DNA of 64,000 nucleotides from Variovorax sp. J2L1-78 (GTDB lineage: Bacteria > Pseudomonadota > Gammaproteobacteria > Burkholderiales > Burkholderiaceae_C): assembly GCF_030317205.1 (NCBI RefSeq), contig NZ_JASZYB010000001.1, positions 496,001 through 560,000 on the forward strand, read 5' to 3'. Below are positions 44,475 to 53,727 of the stretch, piece by piece. Both the position numbers and the translations under genes were made by a program. Position 1 is the first letter of the stretch; every line of letters starts with the position of its first letter. The notes beneath the pieces were generated by a model. That model was not told the origin of the DNA and ran no database searches. It saw only the letters and a list, made by a program, of their open reading frames with translations.

Positions 44475-45736
44475 CTACAGCAGCAGAAAGGCGAGCGCCG
44501 CGACGGCCGTCGGGCCCGCCGCGCCGAGCAGCAGGCCGCCGGCGCCGATCGTCTCGTCCGTGAAGCCGCGCTTGAGCAGCGCGACGCCGGCCGGGTTGGG
44601 CGCGTTGGCGATCACCGTCAGCCCGCCACCGGCCACTGCGCCCGCCCCAGCATGTACTTCGAGGTGTCGGAGATGCCGTCGATCAGCGAGCCGAGGTAGG
44701 TCAGCGCGGCGTTGTCGGTGATGGCCGTGAGGCCGAGCGCGCCGGCGAACAGCGCCAGCGGCGCCAGGCCCGAGACGATGGGTTGCAGCCACCACTGCTG
44801 CATGCCGCCGAGCACCACCAGGCCGGCCAGGAAGAAGCCGACCAGCAGCGCCTCCTTGAGGATCAGCGGGCTCTGGTGCCGTTCGTAGGCCTGCGTGAAG
44901 CCCATGAACATCAGGAAGAGGCCGAGGAACACCACCGGGTGGTGGGCGAACAGCACCACGCCGGCCAGCAGGCCCAGGTGCACCGCCACCACCGACAGCG
45001 GTACGCGCGCTTCGGCGGGCATGCCTGCGTCGGGACGCGGGGCAGGGCGCAGGTGGCGGCGCAGCACGAAGGTGGCGGCCGTCGCGTTCACCAGCACCGC
45101 GATCGCCGCCTTCCAGCCGAAGTTGGCGAACATGAAGGCGCTGTCCCATTGCCAGGTGGTCGCGACCATCAGCACCGGCGGCGCGGCGTACGAGGTGAGC
45201 GTGCCGCCGATCGAGACGTTGACGAACAGCACGCCCAGCGCCAGGTACTTGACGCCCTCGGGCATGTCGCGACGGAAGACTTGCGGCGCCAGCATCAGCG
45301 CGGCGATGGTCATGGCGGCCGGTTCGGTGATGAGCGACCCCAGCAGCGGCACCGCGGCCAGCCCGAGCCAGGCGGTGGCGAGCGGCGTGGACACCGGCAA
45401 CGCGCGGGCGGTGGTGTCGACCAGCGCCATCACGGTGCGCAGCACCGGCCGCGAGGCGGCGATCACCATGACCACGAAGACGAAGAGCGGCTCGGTGTAG
45501 TTGCGCGACTCGGCGTAGTCCAGCGCGGGCGTGCCGCCCACGACAAGGGCCATGGCCAGCACCAGCACGATGGCCCAGAAGCCGAAGACGACCTCGACTT
45601 CACCGAGCAGGTGGAACAGACCGGCATGGCGCGGGTAGCGATGGGACAGGCGCTCGAACTGCTTGGCCGCGAAGGTGTGCAGCAGGGCGACGGCGAAAAG
45701 GGCGGCGGCGATCCACTGGATCGGGGTGTCGGACAT
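44475..45736 (-). pseudogene. Putative Na+/H+ antiporter, frameshifted near its C-terminus
   Basis: A membrane protein of the Na_H_antiport_3-like type, with about eleven hydrophobic helices and motifs NVSIGGTLTSYAAPPVLMVA and GLTAITDNAALTYLGS. From the ATG at 45736 the frame ends early at 44618 (372 residues) with an unrelated tail after SKYML. The expected continuation, AGAVAGGGLTVIANAPNPAGVALLKRGF through the final helix, is intact in another frame to 44475. Loss of one base near 44645-44648, within a run of G/C, explains it. This may be true inactivation or an assembly error. If intact it would be about 420 residues. Confidence 0.8.
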
Positions 45737-45874
45737 GCGTTTCCTGGGCGTGAAGGGATCGCGTGGCGGCCCGACCGACGCACAACCTGCCGCGCTGGAA
45801 GCGCGCGACACCCGGAGCACAGTCTAAAGGATGGACCGGCGCACCCGGCGCCTCGCAGATCGCCCCCGTGCGCG

Positions 45875-46981
45875 TCAGACGGCGCCGTGCGCCTCCACAT
45901 ACATCGCATAGAGCGAATGGCTGCTCGCCATGTAGAGCCGGTTGCGCTTCGGTCCGCCGAACTCCAGGTTGGCGCAGCGTTCGGGCAGGCGGATGAAGCC
46001 GATCGGCTTGCCCTGGGGGTTGAAGATCTTCACGCCGTCCAGCTCGTCGGACCGCGCGTTCGGCAAGTAGGCCTTCATGCCGCCGCCGATGTCGGTCGGC
46101 TCTGCGGCCAGCGCACCGGTGTGGCCCCAGCCGCACCACAGGTTGCCATCGCGGTCGACGCGGAAGCCGTCGAACGCGCCGGGGCCGCCGGCGTCGATCA
46201 GCTTGGTCTTGTTCGACACGCTGGCGCCATCGGCCGCCACGTCGTAGCTCCAGATGCTGCGGTTGGGCGTGCCCTTCCACTCGACGACGTAGAGCTTGCG
46301 CTCGTCCGGCGAGAAGGCCAGGCCGTTCGGGTTCACGAGGTCGGTGATCACGGCCGCGAGCGTGCCGTCCTTCGCGATACGGTAGACGTTGGTCGTCGCC
46401 TGCTCGGGCGTGGCGCGCGAGCCTTCCCATTCGCCGTTGATGCCGAAGGTCGGGTCGGTGAACCAGATGCTGTCGTCGGAGCGCACCACGATGTCGTTCG
46501 GTGCATTCAGGCGCTTGCCTTCGAAGCTGTCGGCCAGCACGGTCATGCGGCCGTCCTTCTCGGTGCGCACGATGCGCCGCGTCACCGAATGTTCGCAGCT
46601 GACGAGGCGGCCCTGCCGGTCACGCGTGTTGCCGTTGGCGTAGTTGACGTTGGTCTTGTGCACGCCGAAAGTGCCGGTCTTCTCGTCGTACTTCATCAGC
46701 CGGTTGTTCGGGATGTCGCTCAGCAGCAGGTAGCCCTGCTCGGGGAAGTACACCGGACCCTCGGCCCACCGCATGCCGCTGCCGAGCTGCTCCAGCGTGC
46801 TGCTGTAGATGCGGTACTTGGCGAAGCTCGGGTCGAGGATCATCACCGCCGGGTCGGGGTAGCGCTGGCTCGGCCGGAAGTCGAAGGCCTGTGCGCCGGC
46901 CAGGCCGCTGAGGGCGGCAGCGCCTGCGCCGGCCGCCGTCTTGAGAAACTGTCGACGCGGATTGCCGATGGTGTTGTGCAT
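45875..46981 (-). CDS. SMP-30/gluconolactonase family protein, Tat-exported
   Basis: 368 residues with a Tat signal (NPRRQFLKTAAGAGAAALSG) and a six-bladed propeller: RWAEGPVYFPEQGYLLLSDIPNNRL, NANGNTRD-type loop with SCEHSVTRRIVR, LNAPNDIVVRSDDSIWFTDP and the calcium ligands in PNGLAFSPDE. The family hydrolyses sugar lactones to aldonic acids. Neighbouring IlvD-type dehydratase, aldolase and dehydrogenase genes fit a periplasmic lactonase supplying a sugar acid to the Bug proteins. The start is the ATG at 46981 with GGAG upstream. Confidence 0.9.
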   Translation of the reverse strand: MHNTIGNPRRQFLKTAAGAGAAALSGLAGAQAFDFRPSQRYPDPAVMILDPSFAKYRIYSSTLEQLGSGMRWAEGPVYFPEQGYLLLSDIPNNRLMKYDEKTGTFGVHKTNVNYANGNTRDRQGRLVSCEHSVTRRIVRTEKDGRMTVLADSFEGKRLNAPNDIVVRSDDSIWFTDPTFGINGEWEGSRATPEQATTNVYRIAKDGTLAAVITDLVNPNGLAFSPDERKLYVVEWKGTPNRSIWSYDVAADGASVSNKTKLIDAGGPGAFDGFRVDRDGNLWCGWGHTGALAAEPTDIGGGMKAYLPNARSDELDGVKIFNPQGKPIGFIRLPERCANLEFGGPKRNRLYMASSHSLYAMYVEAHGAV

Positions 46982-47013
46982 GGTGTGTCTCCTTTTAGGG
47001 TTGTCGGTTCGGG

Positions 47014-47952
47014 TCAGTAGGCCGCGCTCACGAGCGGCCGGCCCGCGAAGAAGGCCGCGAGGTTGTCCTCGACCCGCTGCGCCATGGCCGCACGTGTCTC
47101 GTGTGTGTTGCTGGCCAGGTGCGGCAGCAGCACGACGTTGTCGAGCGCGAACAGCGCCTCGGGAACGTTCGGCTCGTCCTCGAACACGTCGAGGCCGGCA
47201 CCGGCGATGCGGCCGTCCTTCAGCGCGTCGACCAGGGCCTGTTCGTCGACCACCGTGCCGCGCGAGATGTTGACGAGGTAACCCCTTGGCCCGAGCGCAT
47301 CGAGGATCTCGCGCGACACCAGGCCGCGCGTCTCGGCGCCGCCCGCGCTCGCGACGACGAGGAAGTCGGCCCATTCGGCGAGCGCCTTCAGCGAATCCGC
47401 ATAGACATGGTCGACATCGGCGAGCGGCTTGCGGTTGTGATAGCGCACGTCCATGTCGAAGCCCGATGCACGGCGCGCGATGACGCGCCCGATGCGGCCC
47501 ATGCCGAGGATGCCGAGCTTCTTGCCCGACACCTTCGTCGCGAGCGGGAACTGGCCTTGGAGCCAGTCGCCGCGCCGCACGAAGCGATCCGCCGCGCTGA
47601 AGCGGCGTGCCACGTCCATCACCAGTGCGAAGGCGGTGTCGGCCACGCAGTCGTTGAGCACGTCGGGCGTGTAGCCGACGGCGATGCCGCGGGCGCGCGC
47701 GGCCCCCAGGTCGATCGCGTCGAGGCCGACGCCGAAGCTCGAGATGACCTTCAGGTTCGGCAGGGCGGCGATCAGCGCGGCGTCGGCGCCGAAGCGGGCC
47801 GAGGTCGCGACCCCGACGAAATCGCGGCCATGCGCCGCGAGGAAGGCCTTCGGGTCGGGCTCCTTGTGCAGCAGATGGATGTCGTAGGTGGTGGCGAGTC
47901 GGGCTTCGAGGGCGGGCAGCAGCGGGCCGATCTGGAGGAGGCGTTGGGGCAT
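47014..47952 (-). CDS. D-isomer-specific 2-hydroxyacid dehydrogenase
   Basis: 312 residues. The NAD(P) Rossmann motif LGILGMGRIG lies near 150. The catalytic Arg is in VSREILDALGPRGYLVNISRGTVVD, the Glu in GLDVFEDEPNVP and the His in LLPHLASNTHETRAAM. It interconverts 2-hydroxy and 2-keto acids (hydroxypyruvate/glyoxylate reductase-like). In this gene set it may reduce or oxidise a 2-keto acid released by the aldolase. It is 32 bases after the lactonase start on the same strand. Confidence 0.92.
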   Translation of the reverse strand: MPQRLLQIGPLLPALEARLATTYDIHLLHKEPDPKAFLAAHGRDFVGVATSARFGADAALIAALPNLKVISSFGVGLDAIDLGAARARGIAVGYTPDVLNDCVADTAFALVMDVARRFSAADRFVRRGDWLQGQFPLATKVSGKKLGILGMGRIGRVIARRASGFDMDVRYHNRKPLADVDHVYADSLKALAEWADFLVVASAGGAETRGLVSREILDALGPRGYLVNISRGTVVDEQALVDALKDGRIAGAGLDVFEDEPNVPEALFALDNVVLLPHLASNTHETRAAMAQRVEDNLAAFFAGRPLVSAAY

Positions 47953-47995
47953 GAAGAACGTTCGAATCAGAGAGAAAGAGGGAACAGCGAGCGGG

Positions 47996-48973
47996 TCACT
48001 CGGCCTGGATGCCGGCGTCCCTGGCGACCTTCGACCACTTCACCATCTCGGTGCCGATGAAGTCGCCGAACTGCTGCGGCGTGCCGTTGCCGGGCTCGAT
48101 GCCGTTGTCCTGCAGCGTCTTGCGCACGTCGGGCATCGCGAGGATCTTGTTGACCTCGGCGTTGAGCTTGGCGACCGTGGCCTTGGGCGTGCCCGCAGGC
48201 GCGAGCAGGCCGCCCCAGGTGCTGGTCTCGTAACCGGCCACGCCGGCTTCCTGCATGGTGGGCACATCGGGCAGCACCGAGGAGCGCTTGGTCGTCGTCA
48301 CGGCCAGCGCGCGCAGGCGGTCGGCCTTGATCTGCACGTTGGCGGCGGCCACGGTGTCGAACATGAGCGAGGTGCGCCCGCTGATCAGGTCGGGGTGCGC
48401 CAGCGTGCTGCCCTTGTACGGGATGTGCGTCATGTCGAGGCCGGCCATCGACTTGAAGAGCTCGCCCGAGAAATGCGGCGCGCCGCCGTTGCCGCTGGAC
48501 GCGAAGCTCAGCTTGCCCGGGTTGGCCTTGCCGTAGGCGATGAGCTCCTTCACCGACTTCACCGGCAGCGTGGGCGAGACGATCAGCACCAGCGGCACCA
48601 CGTGCGTCAGCGCGACCGACTCGAAGCTCTTGACCGTGTCGAAGGGCAGCTTCTTCACCATGCTCGGGTTGATCGCGTGGCTGCTGGCGACCAGCACCAG
48701 CATGTGGCCGTCGGGCGGGCTCTTGGCGACCAGGTCGGTGCCGATGATGCCGGTGGCGCCGGCGCGGTTGTCGATGACCACCGGCTGGCCCCAGGCCTCG
48801 GTGAGCTTCTGGCCGATGAGCCGCGCCGCCAGGTCGATCGCGCCGCCGGGCGAGGCCGGCACGACGATGGTGATCTGCTTGCTCGGGTAGGTCTGCGCCT
48901 GTGCCTGCGCGGGCAGCACGGCGGCCACCGCCAGTGCGCATGCCAGCTGAAGTGCTCGAAGTGGAGACGCCAT
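47996..48973 (-). CDS. Bug family TTT substrate-binding protein
   Basis: 325 residues from the ATG at 48973, which lies 2 bases after the RraA-like stop. Signal peptide MASPLRALQLACALAVAAVLPAQAQA. Motifs ITIVVPASPGGAIDLAAR, VVIDNRAGATG, IPYKGSTLAHPDLISGR and LPDVPTMQEAG. It is the last of three Bugs in the sugar-acid region and is cotranslated with the RraA-like aldolase. Confidence 0.93.
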   Translation of the reverse strand: MASPLRALQLACALAVAAVLPAQAQAQTYPSKQITIVVPASPGGAIDLAARLIGQKLTEAWGQPVVIDNRAGATGIIGTDLVAKSPPDGHMLVLVASSHAINPSMVKKLPFDTVKSFESVALTHVVPLVLIVSPTLPVKSVKELIAYGKANPGKLSFASSGNGGAPHFSGELFKSMAGLDMTHIPYKGSTLAHPDLISGRTSLMFDTVAAANVQIKADRLRALAVTTTKRSSVLPDVPTMQEAGVAGYETSTWGGLLAPAGTPKATVAKLNAEVNKILAMPDVRKTLQDNGIEPGNGTPQQFGDFIGTEMVKWSKVARDAGIQAE

Positions 48974-48975
48974 GG

Positions 48976-49704
48976 TCAAACTCCCTTTTCCTTGCGCCAG
49001 CCATCGAAGGCGGCGCGGGTTTCCGCGTTGGGGGGGTAGGTGCCGGCCAGCCGTGCGCCGCCTTCGATGCGCTCGAGGATGAAGGCCTCCATCTTTTCCT
49101 GCTCGACCGCATCGCGTGCCACCTCGTCGGCCAAGTGCTGCGGGATCACGACCACGCCTTCGTCGTCGCCCACCATCACGTCGCCCGGGTACACCGGCAC
49201 GCCGCCGCAGCCGATCGGCACGTTGAGGTCGATGGTGTGGTGGTGGATGAGGTTGAGTGGCGCGCTGCCGCCGGCGCAGTACACCGGGAAGTCCATCTGC
49301 GAGATCGGGCCGCTGTCGCGCACCGGGCCGTCGGACACCAGGCCCGCGGCACCGCGTACCTTGAGCCGCGTCGTGAGGATCTGGCCGCCGGAGGCCACGC
49401 GCGTTTCGCCGCGGCAGTCGATGACCAGCACGTGGCCAGGCGGCACGCTCTCGATGCCCTTGCGCTGCGGATGGTTCGGGTCGTCGAAGGCGCTGATCTG
49501 GTCGATGTCCTCGCGCGCCGGGATGTTGCGCATGGTGAAGGCTGGCCCGACCAGGTTGCCGTTGCTGGGCGTCGTTAGCCGTCGCACCTGCTGCAGGTAG
49601 ACGTTGCGGAAGCCCCGCTTGAAGAGTTGCGTGCAGAGCGTGGCGACGCTCACGTGGCGCAGGCGTTCGCGGGTGTCGTCGGAGAGGGGGGTGGTGTCGG
49701 TCAT
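48976..49704 (-). CDS. RraA-like protein, probable class II pyruvate-type aldolase
   Basis: 242 residues from the ATG at 49704. The RraA/HMG-aldolase fold shows GHVLVIDCRGETRVASGGQILTTRLKVRGAAGLVSDGPVRDSGPI. The Arg-Asp pair (VRD) matches the substrate and metal residues of 4-hydroxy-4-methyl-2-oxoglutarate/oxaloacetate-type aldolases. True RraA, which inhibits RNase E, is about 160 residues and lacks this catalytic set. Placed among dehydratase, dehydrogenase and binding proteins, it probably cleaves a 2-keto-3-deoxy or 4-hydroxy-2-oxo acid to pyruvate and an aldehyde. Confidence 0.88.
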   Translation of the reverse strand: MTDTTPLSDDTRERLRHVSVATLCTQLFKRGFRNVYLQQVRRLTTPSNGNLVGPAFTMRNIPAREDIDQISAFDDPNHPQRKGIESVPPGHVLVIDCRGETRVASGGQILTTRLKVRGAAGLVSDGPVRDSGPISQMDFPVYCAGGSAPLNLIHHHTIDLNVPIGCGGVPVYPGDVMVGDDEGVVVIPQHLADEVARDAVEQEKMEAFILERIEGGARLAGTYPPNAETRAAFDGWRKEKGV

Positions 49705-49727
49705 GGATCGATGGGGAGGATGAAAAC

Positions 49728-50735
49728 TCAGTTGGCCGTGGCGCCGGACTTGCGGACGAGCTCGCCCCAGCGCGGGATCTCTTTCTGCATCAGCGCAGCG
49801 AGGTCGGCCGGCGAGCCCGCCACCACCTCCATGCCGAGCTGGTTGGTGAGCTTGTCCTTCACCTCGGGTGCCAGAAGGATCTTGTGGATCTCCGACGCGA
49901 GCCGCTGTGCGATGGGCGCGGGCAAGCCCTTGGGCGCATACACGGCCTGCCACGACGCCATCTCGAAGCCCTTCACCCCGGCCTCCTGCATCGTCGGCAG
50001 CTCGGGCGCCAGTGCCATGCGCTTGGCGGTGGTCACGGCCAGCAGCTTGAGCTTGCCGGCCTGAACCAGGGGCAGGGCCGCCGTGATCTGGTCGAACATG
50101 AAGGTGACCTGCCCTGACGACACGTCGAGCATCGCGGGCGGTGTGCCCTTGTACGGGATGTGCGTGAGCTTCACGCCGATCATGTCGGCCAGCATCTCGC
50201 CCGCGAGGTGCGTCGAGGTGCCGGCACCGGACGACGCAAAGGTGCGCCGCGCCGGGTCCTTCTTCAGCAGCGCGATCAGGTCGGCCACCGAGTTGACGCC
50301 GAGCGCGGGGTCGACGATCAGCACGTTGGGCAGGAAGGCCACGAGCGAGATCGGGTCGAAGTCCTTCACCGGGTCGTAGGGCAGGTTCTTGTAGAGGCTC
50401 GCGTTGATGGCATGCGTGCTGATGGTCCCGCCGAAGAGCGTGTAGCCGTCGGGCTTGGCCTTGGCGACATAGCCCGCGCCGACCGCACCGGCTGCGCCAG
50501 GCCGGTTGTCGACGATGACCGGCTGGCCGAGCGCGTCGCCCAGCTTCTGCGCGATGAGTCGGCCGATCACGTCGGTCGAGCCGCCGGGCGTGAAGGGCAC
50601 GACGTAGGTGATCGGCTTGCTCGGCCATTTGTCCTGTGCGAGCGCACTGCGCGCACCGAGAAGGGCACCGGGCGCCAGCAGTGAGGCGCCGGCGAGAAGC
50701 AGGCTGCGGCGATGGGTGAGGTCGGTCCGCTTCAT
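49728..50735 (-). CDS. Bug family TTT substrate-binding protein
   Basis: 335 residues with a Tat/Sec-like signal (HRRSLLLAGASLLAPGALLGARSALA-Q). Motifs ITYVVPFTPGGSTDVIGR, VIVDNRPGAAG, YDPVKDFDPIS, IPYKGTPPAMLDVSSGQ and LPTMQEAG. It lies 1 base from another Bug upstream and 23 bases before the RraA-like gene, so all are one transcript. Confidence 0.93.
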   Translation of the reverse strand: MKRTDLTHRRSLLLAGASLLAPGALLGARSALAQDKWPSKPITYVVPFTPGGSTDVIGRLIAQKLGDALGQPVIVDNRPGAAGAVGAGYVAKAKPDGYTLFGGTISTHAINASLYKNLPYDPVKDFDPISLVAFLPNVLIVDPALGVNSVADLIALLKKDPARRTFASSGAGTSTHLAGEMLADMIGVKLTHIPYKGTPPAMLDVSSGQVTFMFDQITAALPLVQAGKLKLLAVTTAKRMALAPELPTMQEAGVKGFEMASWQAVYAPKGLPAPIAQRLASEIHKILLAPEVKDKLTNQLGMEVVAGSPADLAALMQKEIPRWGELVRKSGATAN

Positions 50736-50736
50736 G

Positions 50737-51747
50737 TCATTCCACCTTCACGCCGCCGGCCTTGATCACCTGGCCATAACGCAGCTTGTCCGCGTCGATG
50801 GTCTTCTGCAGTTCGGCCGGCGTGCTGCCGCGCGGCGTCGCGCCCTGCGCGATCAGCGCCTTGCGCATGTCCTCAGTCGCCACGGCCTCCTTCACGTCGG
50901 CGGCGATCTTGTCGACCAGCGCCTGCGGCGTGCCGGCGGGTGCGAGCAACGCCACCCACGAGCCCGACTCGGCGTTGGGCACGCCGAGCTCGGCCAGCGT
51001 CGGCACCTCGGGCATGGCGGGCGAGCGCTGCGCGCTGGTCACAGCCAAGGCGCGCAGCTTGCCGGTCTTCACATAGCCGGAGGTTTCGAGGATCGACGCG
51101 AAGAGCATGTCGACGTGGCCGGCCATCAGGTCGGACATGGCCGGGCCGCCGCCCTTGTAGGGCACGTGCACGAACTTCACGCCGGTCGCCTGCTGGAAGA
51201 TCTCGGCCGTGAGGTGCGGCGAACCGCCGCTGCCCGAGCTGGCGTAGGTGTATTTCCCGGGCGCGGCCTTGGCGAGCGCGATCAGCTCCTTCGGCGTCTT
51301 CGCCGGCAGGCTCGGGTTGACGACGAAGGCGAAGGGCAGTTCGGCGAACAGCGAGATGGGGGCGAAGGCCTTGTCGGCGTCATAGGTGAGCTTGTAGAGC
51401 GACGGGTTGATCGACTGCGTACCGACGTTGCCGATCAGCAGCGTGTAGCCGTCGGGCTTGGCCTTGGCGACCAGCTCGGCGCCGACCACGCCGCCTGCAC
51501 CGGTGCGGTTGTCCACCACCACCGTCTGACCCCATTTCTGGCCGAGCCGCACGGCGAGCAGGCGCCCCGCGATGTCGGTGCCGCCGCCGGGCGCGAAGGG
51601 CACGACAACGGTCACGGGCCGTGCCGGCCAGGCGGGAGCCGGCGCGGTCTGTGCCCCTGCAGCGAATGGCAGCGACGCCAGGGCGAGCTGCGTGACCCGC
51701 AGCGTCAATTGGCCGAGGGTTCGGCGTTTGAACTTGTCTGTCTCCAT
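50737..51747 (-). CDS. Bug family TTT substrate-binding protein
   Basis: 336 residues from the ATG at 51747 (METDKFKRRTLGQ). Signal peptide to about residue 28, then VTVVVPFAPGGGTDIAGR, VVVDNRTGAGG, VPYKGGGPAMSDLMAGH and MPEVPTLAELG. It is the first binding protein after the dehydratase gene (43 bases), making it the likeliest high-affinity binder of that enzyme's substrate. An upstream in-frame ATG at 51822 would put the signal peptide internally and is rejected. Confidence 0.93.
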   Translation of the reverse strand: METDKFKRRTLGQLTLRVTQLALASLPFAAGAQTAPAPAWPARPVTVVVPFAPGGGTDIAGRLLAVRLGQKWGQTVVVDNRTGAGGVVGAELVAKAKPDGYTLLIGNVGTQSINPSLYKLTYDADKAFAPISLFAELPFAFVVNPSLPAKTPKELIALAKAAPGKYTYASSGSGGSPHLTAEIFQQATGVKFVHVPYKGGGPAMSDLMAGHVDMLFASILETSGYVKTGKLRALAVTSAQRSPAMPEVPTLAELGVPNAESGSWVALLAPAGTPQALVDKIAADVKEAVATEDMRKALIAQGATPRGSTPAELQKTIDADKLRYGQVIKAGGVKVE

Positions 51748-51790
51748 CTTTTTTCCTTGTGTCTCTGGTTTTCGTGTGTCGGTGCTGTCG

Positions 51791-53569
51791 TCAGTGGATT
51801 TCGGGTTCGCCCTGGCCGGCACCTTCTGCGTAGTCGGGCGCGAGGAAGTCGAAGTCGCAGCCGGTGTCGGCCTGCTGCACGTGCTTGAGGAACATCACGC
51901 CGTAACCCCGGCTGAACTTCGGGATGGGCTTCTGCCAGTCAGCCCGCCGCTTCGCGATCTCCTCGTCGCTCACCGCCATGTCGATGCGGCGCGCCTCGAT
52001 GTCGAGCGTGACCAGGTCGCCGTCGCGCACCAGCGCCAGCGGGCCGCCGACGTGCGATTCGGGCGTGACGTGCAGCACGCAGGCGCCGTAGCTGGTGCCG
52101 CTCATGCGCGCGTCGCTGATGCGCACCATGTCGCGCACGCCTTCCTTGAGCAGCTTCTGCGGGATCGGCAGCTGACCCCACTCGGGCATGCCGGGCGCGC
52201 CCTGCGGGCCGGCGCTTTGCAGCACGATCACGCTGTCCTTCGTGACCACCAGCTCGGGCGAATCGATGCGCGCGGCGAGGTCGTCGTAGTTCCTGAAGAC
52301 CACGGCCGGACCGGTGTGCTTGCGCAGGTGCGGCTCCATCGCGGCCGGCTTGATGACGGCGCCCGACGGCGCGAGGTTGCCGTGCAGCACCGCGAGGCCG
52401 CCGCTTTCGAGCAGCGCCTCGCTGCGCGGGCGGATCACATCGGCGTTGTAGGTCGTCGCGTCGGCGATGTTCTCGCCCAGCGTGAGGCCGTTGCAGGTGC
52501 GCTGGCTGCCGTCGATGAGCGGGCCCATCTCGCGCAGGAAGGCGCGCAGGCCGCCGGCGTAATAGAAGTCCTCCATCAGGTACTTGCCGCCGGGCCGCAG
52601 GTTGGCGATGACCGGCGTGCTTCGCGCCAGCTCGTCGAAGCGCGCCAGGTCGAGCGGCACGCCGGCGCGCCGCGCCATCGCGATCAAATGGACGATGGCG
52701 TTGGTCGAGCCGCCGAGGCCGAGCACCGCGGTGACCGCGTTGTCGAAGGAGGCGGGCGTGAGGAGGTCGAGCGGCTTCAAGTCTTCCCAGACCATGTCGA
52801 CGATGCGCTTGCCGGTGTGTGTGGCCATCATCGCGTGGCGCGAATCGACCGCGGGGATCGACGACGCGCCCGGCAGCGTGAGGCCCAGCACCTCGGCCGC
52901 GCTGGTCATGGTGCTGGCGGTGCCCATGGTCATGCAGGTGCCGGCCGAGCGGGCGATGCCGTCTTCGACTTCCTGCCAGTCGTCTTCAGTGATGTTGCCG
53001 GCGCGCAGCTCGGCCCAGTACTTCCAGGTGTCGGAGCCCGAGCCCAGCACGCTGCCCTTGTAGTCGCCGCGCAGCATCGGGCCGGCGGGCACGAAGATGG
53101 TCGGCAGGTTCATCGCCAGCGCGCCCATCACCAGGCCCGGCGTGGTCTTGTCGCAGCCGCCCATCAGCACCACGCCGTCGGCGGGGTAGGAGCGGATCAG
53201 CTCCTCGGCCTCCATCGCGAGCAGGTTGCGGTAGAGCATCGTGGTCGGCTTCTGGAAGGCTTCGCCCAGGCTCATCGCCGGGATCTCGACCGGGAATCCT
53301 CCCCTCTGCCACACACCGCGCTTGACCTCCTCCACGCGCTGCTTGAAGTGCGTGTGGCAGGAGTTCATGTCGCTCCAGGTGTTGAGGATCGCGATGACCG
53401 GCTTGCCCAGGTAGTCGTCGCGGCTGAAGCCCATCTGCGCGGTGCGCGAACGGTGGCCGAAGCTGCGCAGGTCCTTCACGCCGTACCAGCGGTGGGAGCG
53501 GAGGTCTTCGGGCTGCTTGCGGCGGGGGGCAGGGGTGCTGGGGGTTGCGGGTGGTGGGGTGTCGGTCAT
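51791..53569 (-). CDS. IlvD/Edd family sugar-acid dehydratase (L-arabinonate dehydratase-like)
   Basis: 592 residues, typical for the sugar-acid branch. The N-terminus [25 protein letters not shown] and [32 protein letters not shown] match L-arabinonate/galactonate-type dehydratases. Cluster ligands lie in [15 protein letters not shown] and [13 protein letters not shown], with [16 protein letters not shown] near the end. It converts an aldonic acid to the 2-keto-3-deoxy acid. It is the first structural gene after the LacI regulator, with a LacI-type operator 37 bases upstream. Exact sugar specificity is not certain. Confidence 0.92.
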   Translation of the reverse strand: MTDTPPPATPSTPAPRRKQPEDLRSHRWYGVKDLRSFGHRSRTAQMGFSRDDYLGKPVIAILNTWSDMNSCHTHFKQRVEEVKRGVWQRGGFPVEIPAMSLGEAFQKPTTMLYRNLLAMEAEELIRSYPADGVVLMGGCDKTTPGLVMGALAMNLPTIFVPAGPMLRGDYKGSVLGSGSDTWKYWAELRAGNITEDDWQEVEDGIARSAGTCMTMGTASTMTSAAEVLGLTLPGASSIPAVDSRHAMMATHTGKRIVDMVWEDLKPLDLLTPASFDNAVTAVLGLGGSTNAIVHLIAMARRAGVPLDLARFDELARSTPVIANLRPGGKYLMEDFYYAGGLRAFLREMGPLIDGSQRTCNGLTLGENIADATTYNADVIRPRSEALLESGGLAVLHGNLAPSGAVIKPAAMEPHLRKHTGPAVVFRNYDDLAARIDSPELVVTKDSVIVLQSAGPQGAPGMPEWGQLPIPQKLLKEGVRDMVRISDARMSGTSYGACVLHVTPESHVGGPLALVRDGDLVTLDIEARRIDMAVSDEEIAKRRADWQKPIPKFSRGYGVMFLKHVQQADTGCDFDFLAPDYAEGAGQGEPEIH

Positions 53570-53605
53570 CGCGGGTGTGGCTCAGCTGTCGGCGTTATGC
53601 TCGAA

Positions 53606-53619
53606 TGTTAGCGCTGTCA
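53606..53619. promoter_or_regulatory. LacI-family operator upstream of the sugar-acid dehydratase
   Basis: TGTTAGCGCTGTCA fits the LacI-family pattern TGNNANCGNTNNCA exactly and extends as an imperfect palindrome (AATG...CATT). It lies between the lacI stop and the dehydratase start, in the short gap (53570-53727) that must hold the structural-gene promoter. The adjacent LacI-type protein is the likely ligand-responsive repressor. Confidence 0.65.
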
Positions 53620-53727
53620 TTCTGAATTGAACCCCAGGGTTTACCTCTGGTGTCGTGCGGAAACTCGAACCCGGTTGTGTCCGCTGTCAGCGGCTGTCCG
53701 CAGAAGGCGGAGGGCGGCGGGCGCGCG

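Noticed and set aside
44783..47020. A 745-residue plus-strand frame across the antiporter and lactonase genes.
   Set aside because: Antisense shadow; the opposite strand encodes two recognisable proteins.
48976..50628. A 550-residue frame fusing part of a Bug region to the RraA-like protein.
   Set aside because: The first 308 residues are an out-of-frame shadow of the Bug gene at 49728-50735; the real gene starts at 49704.
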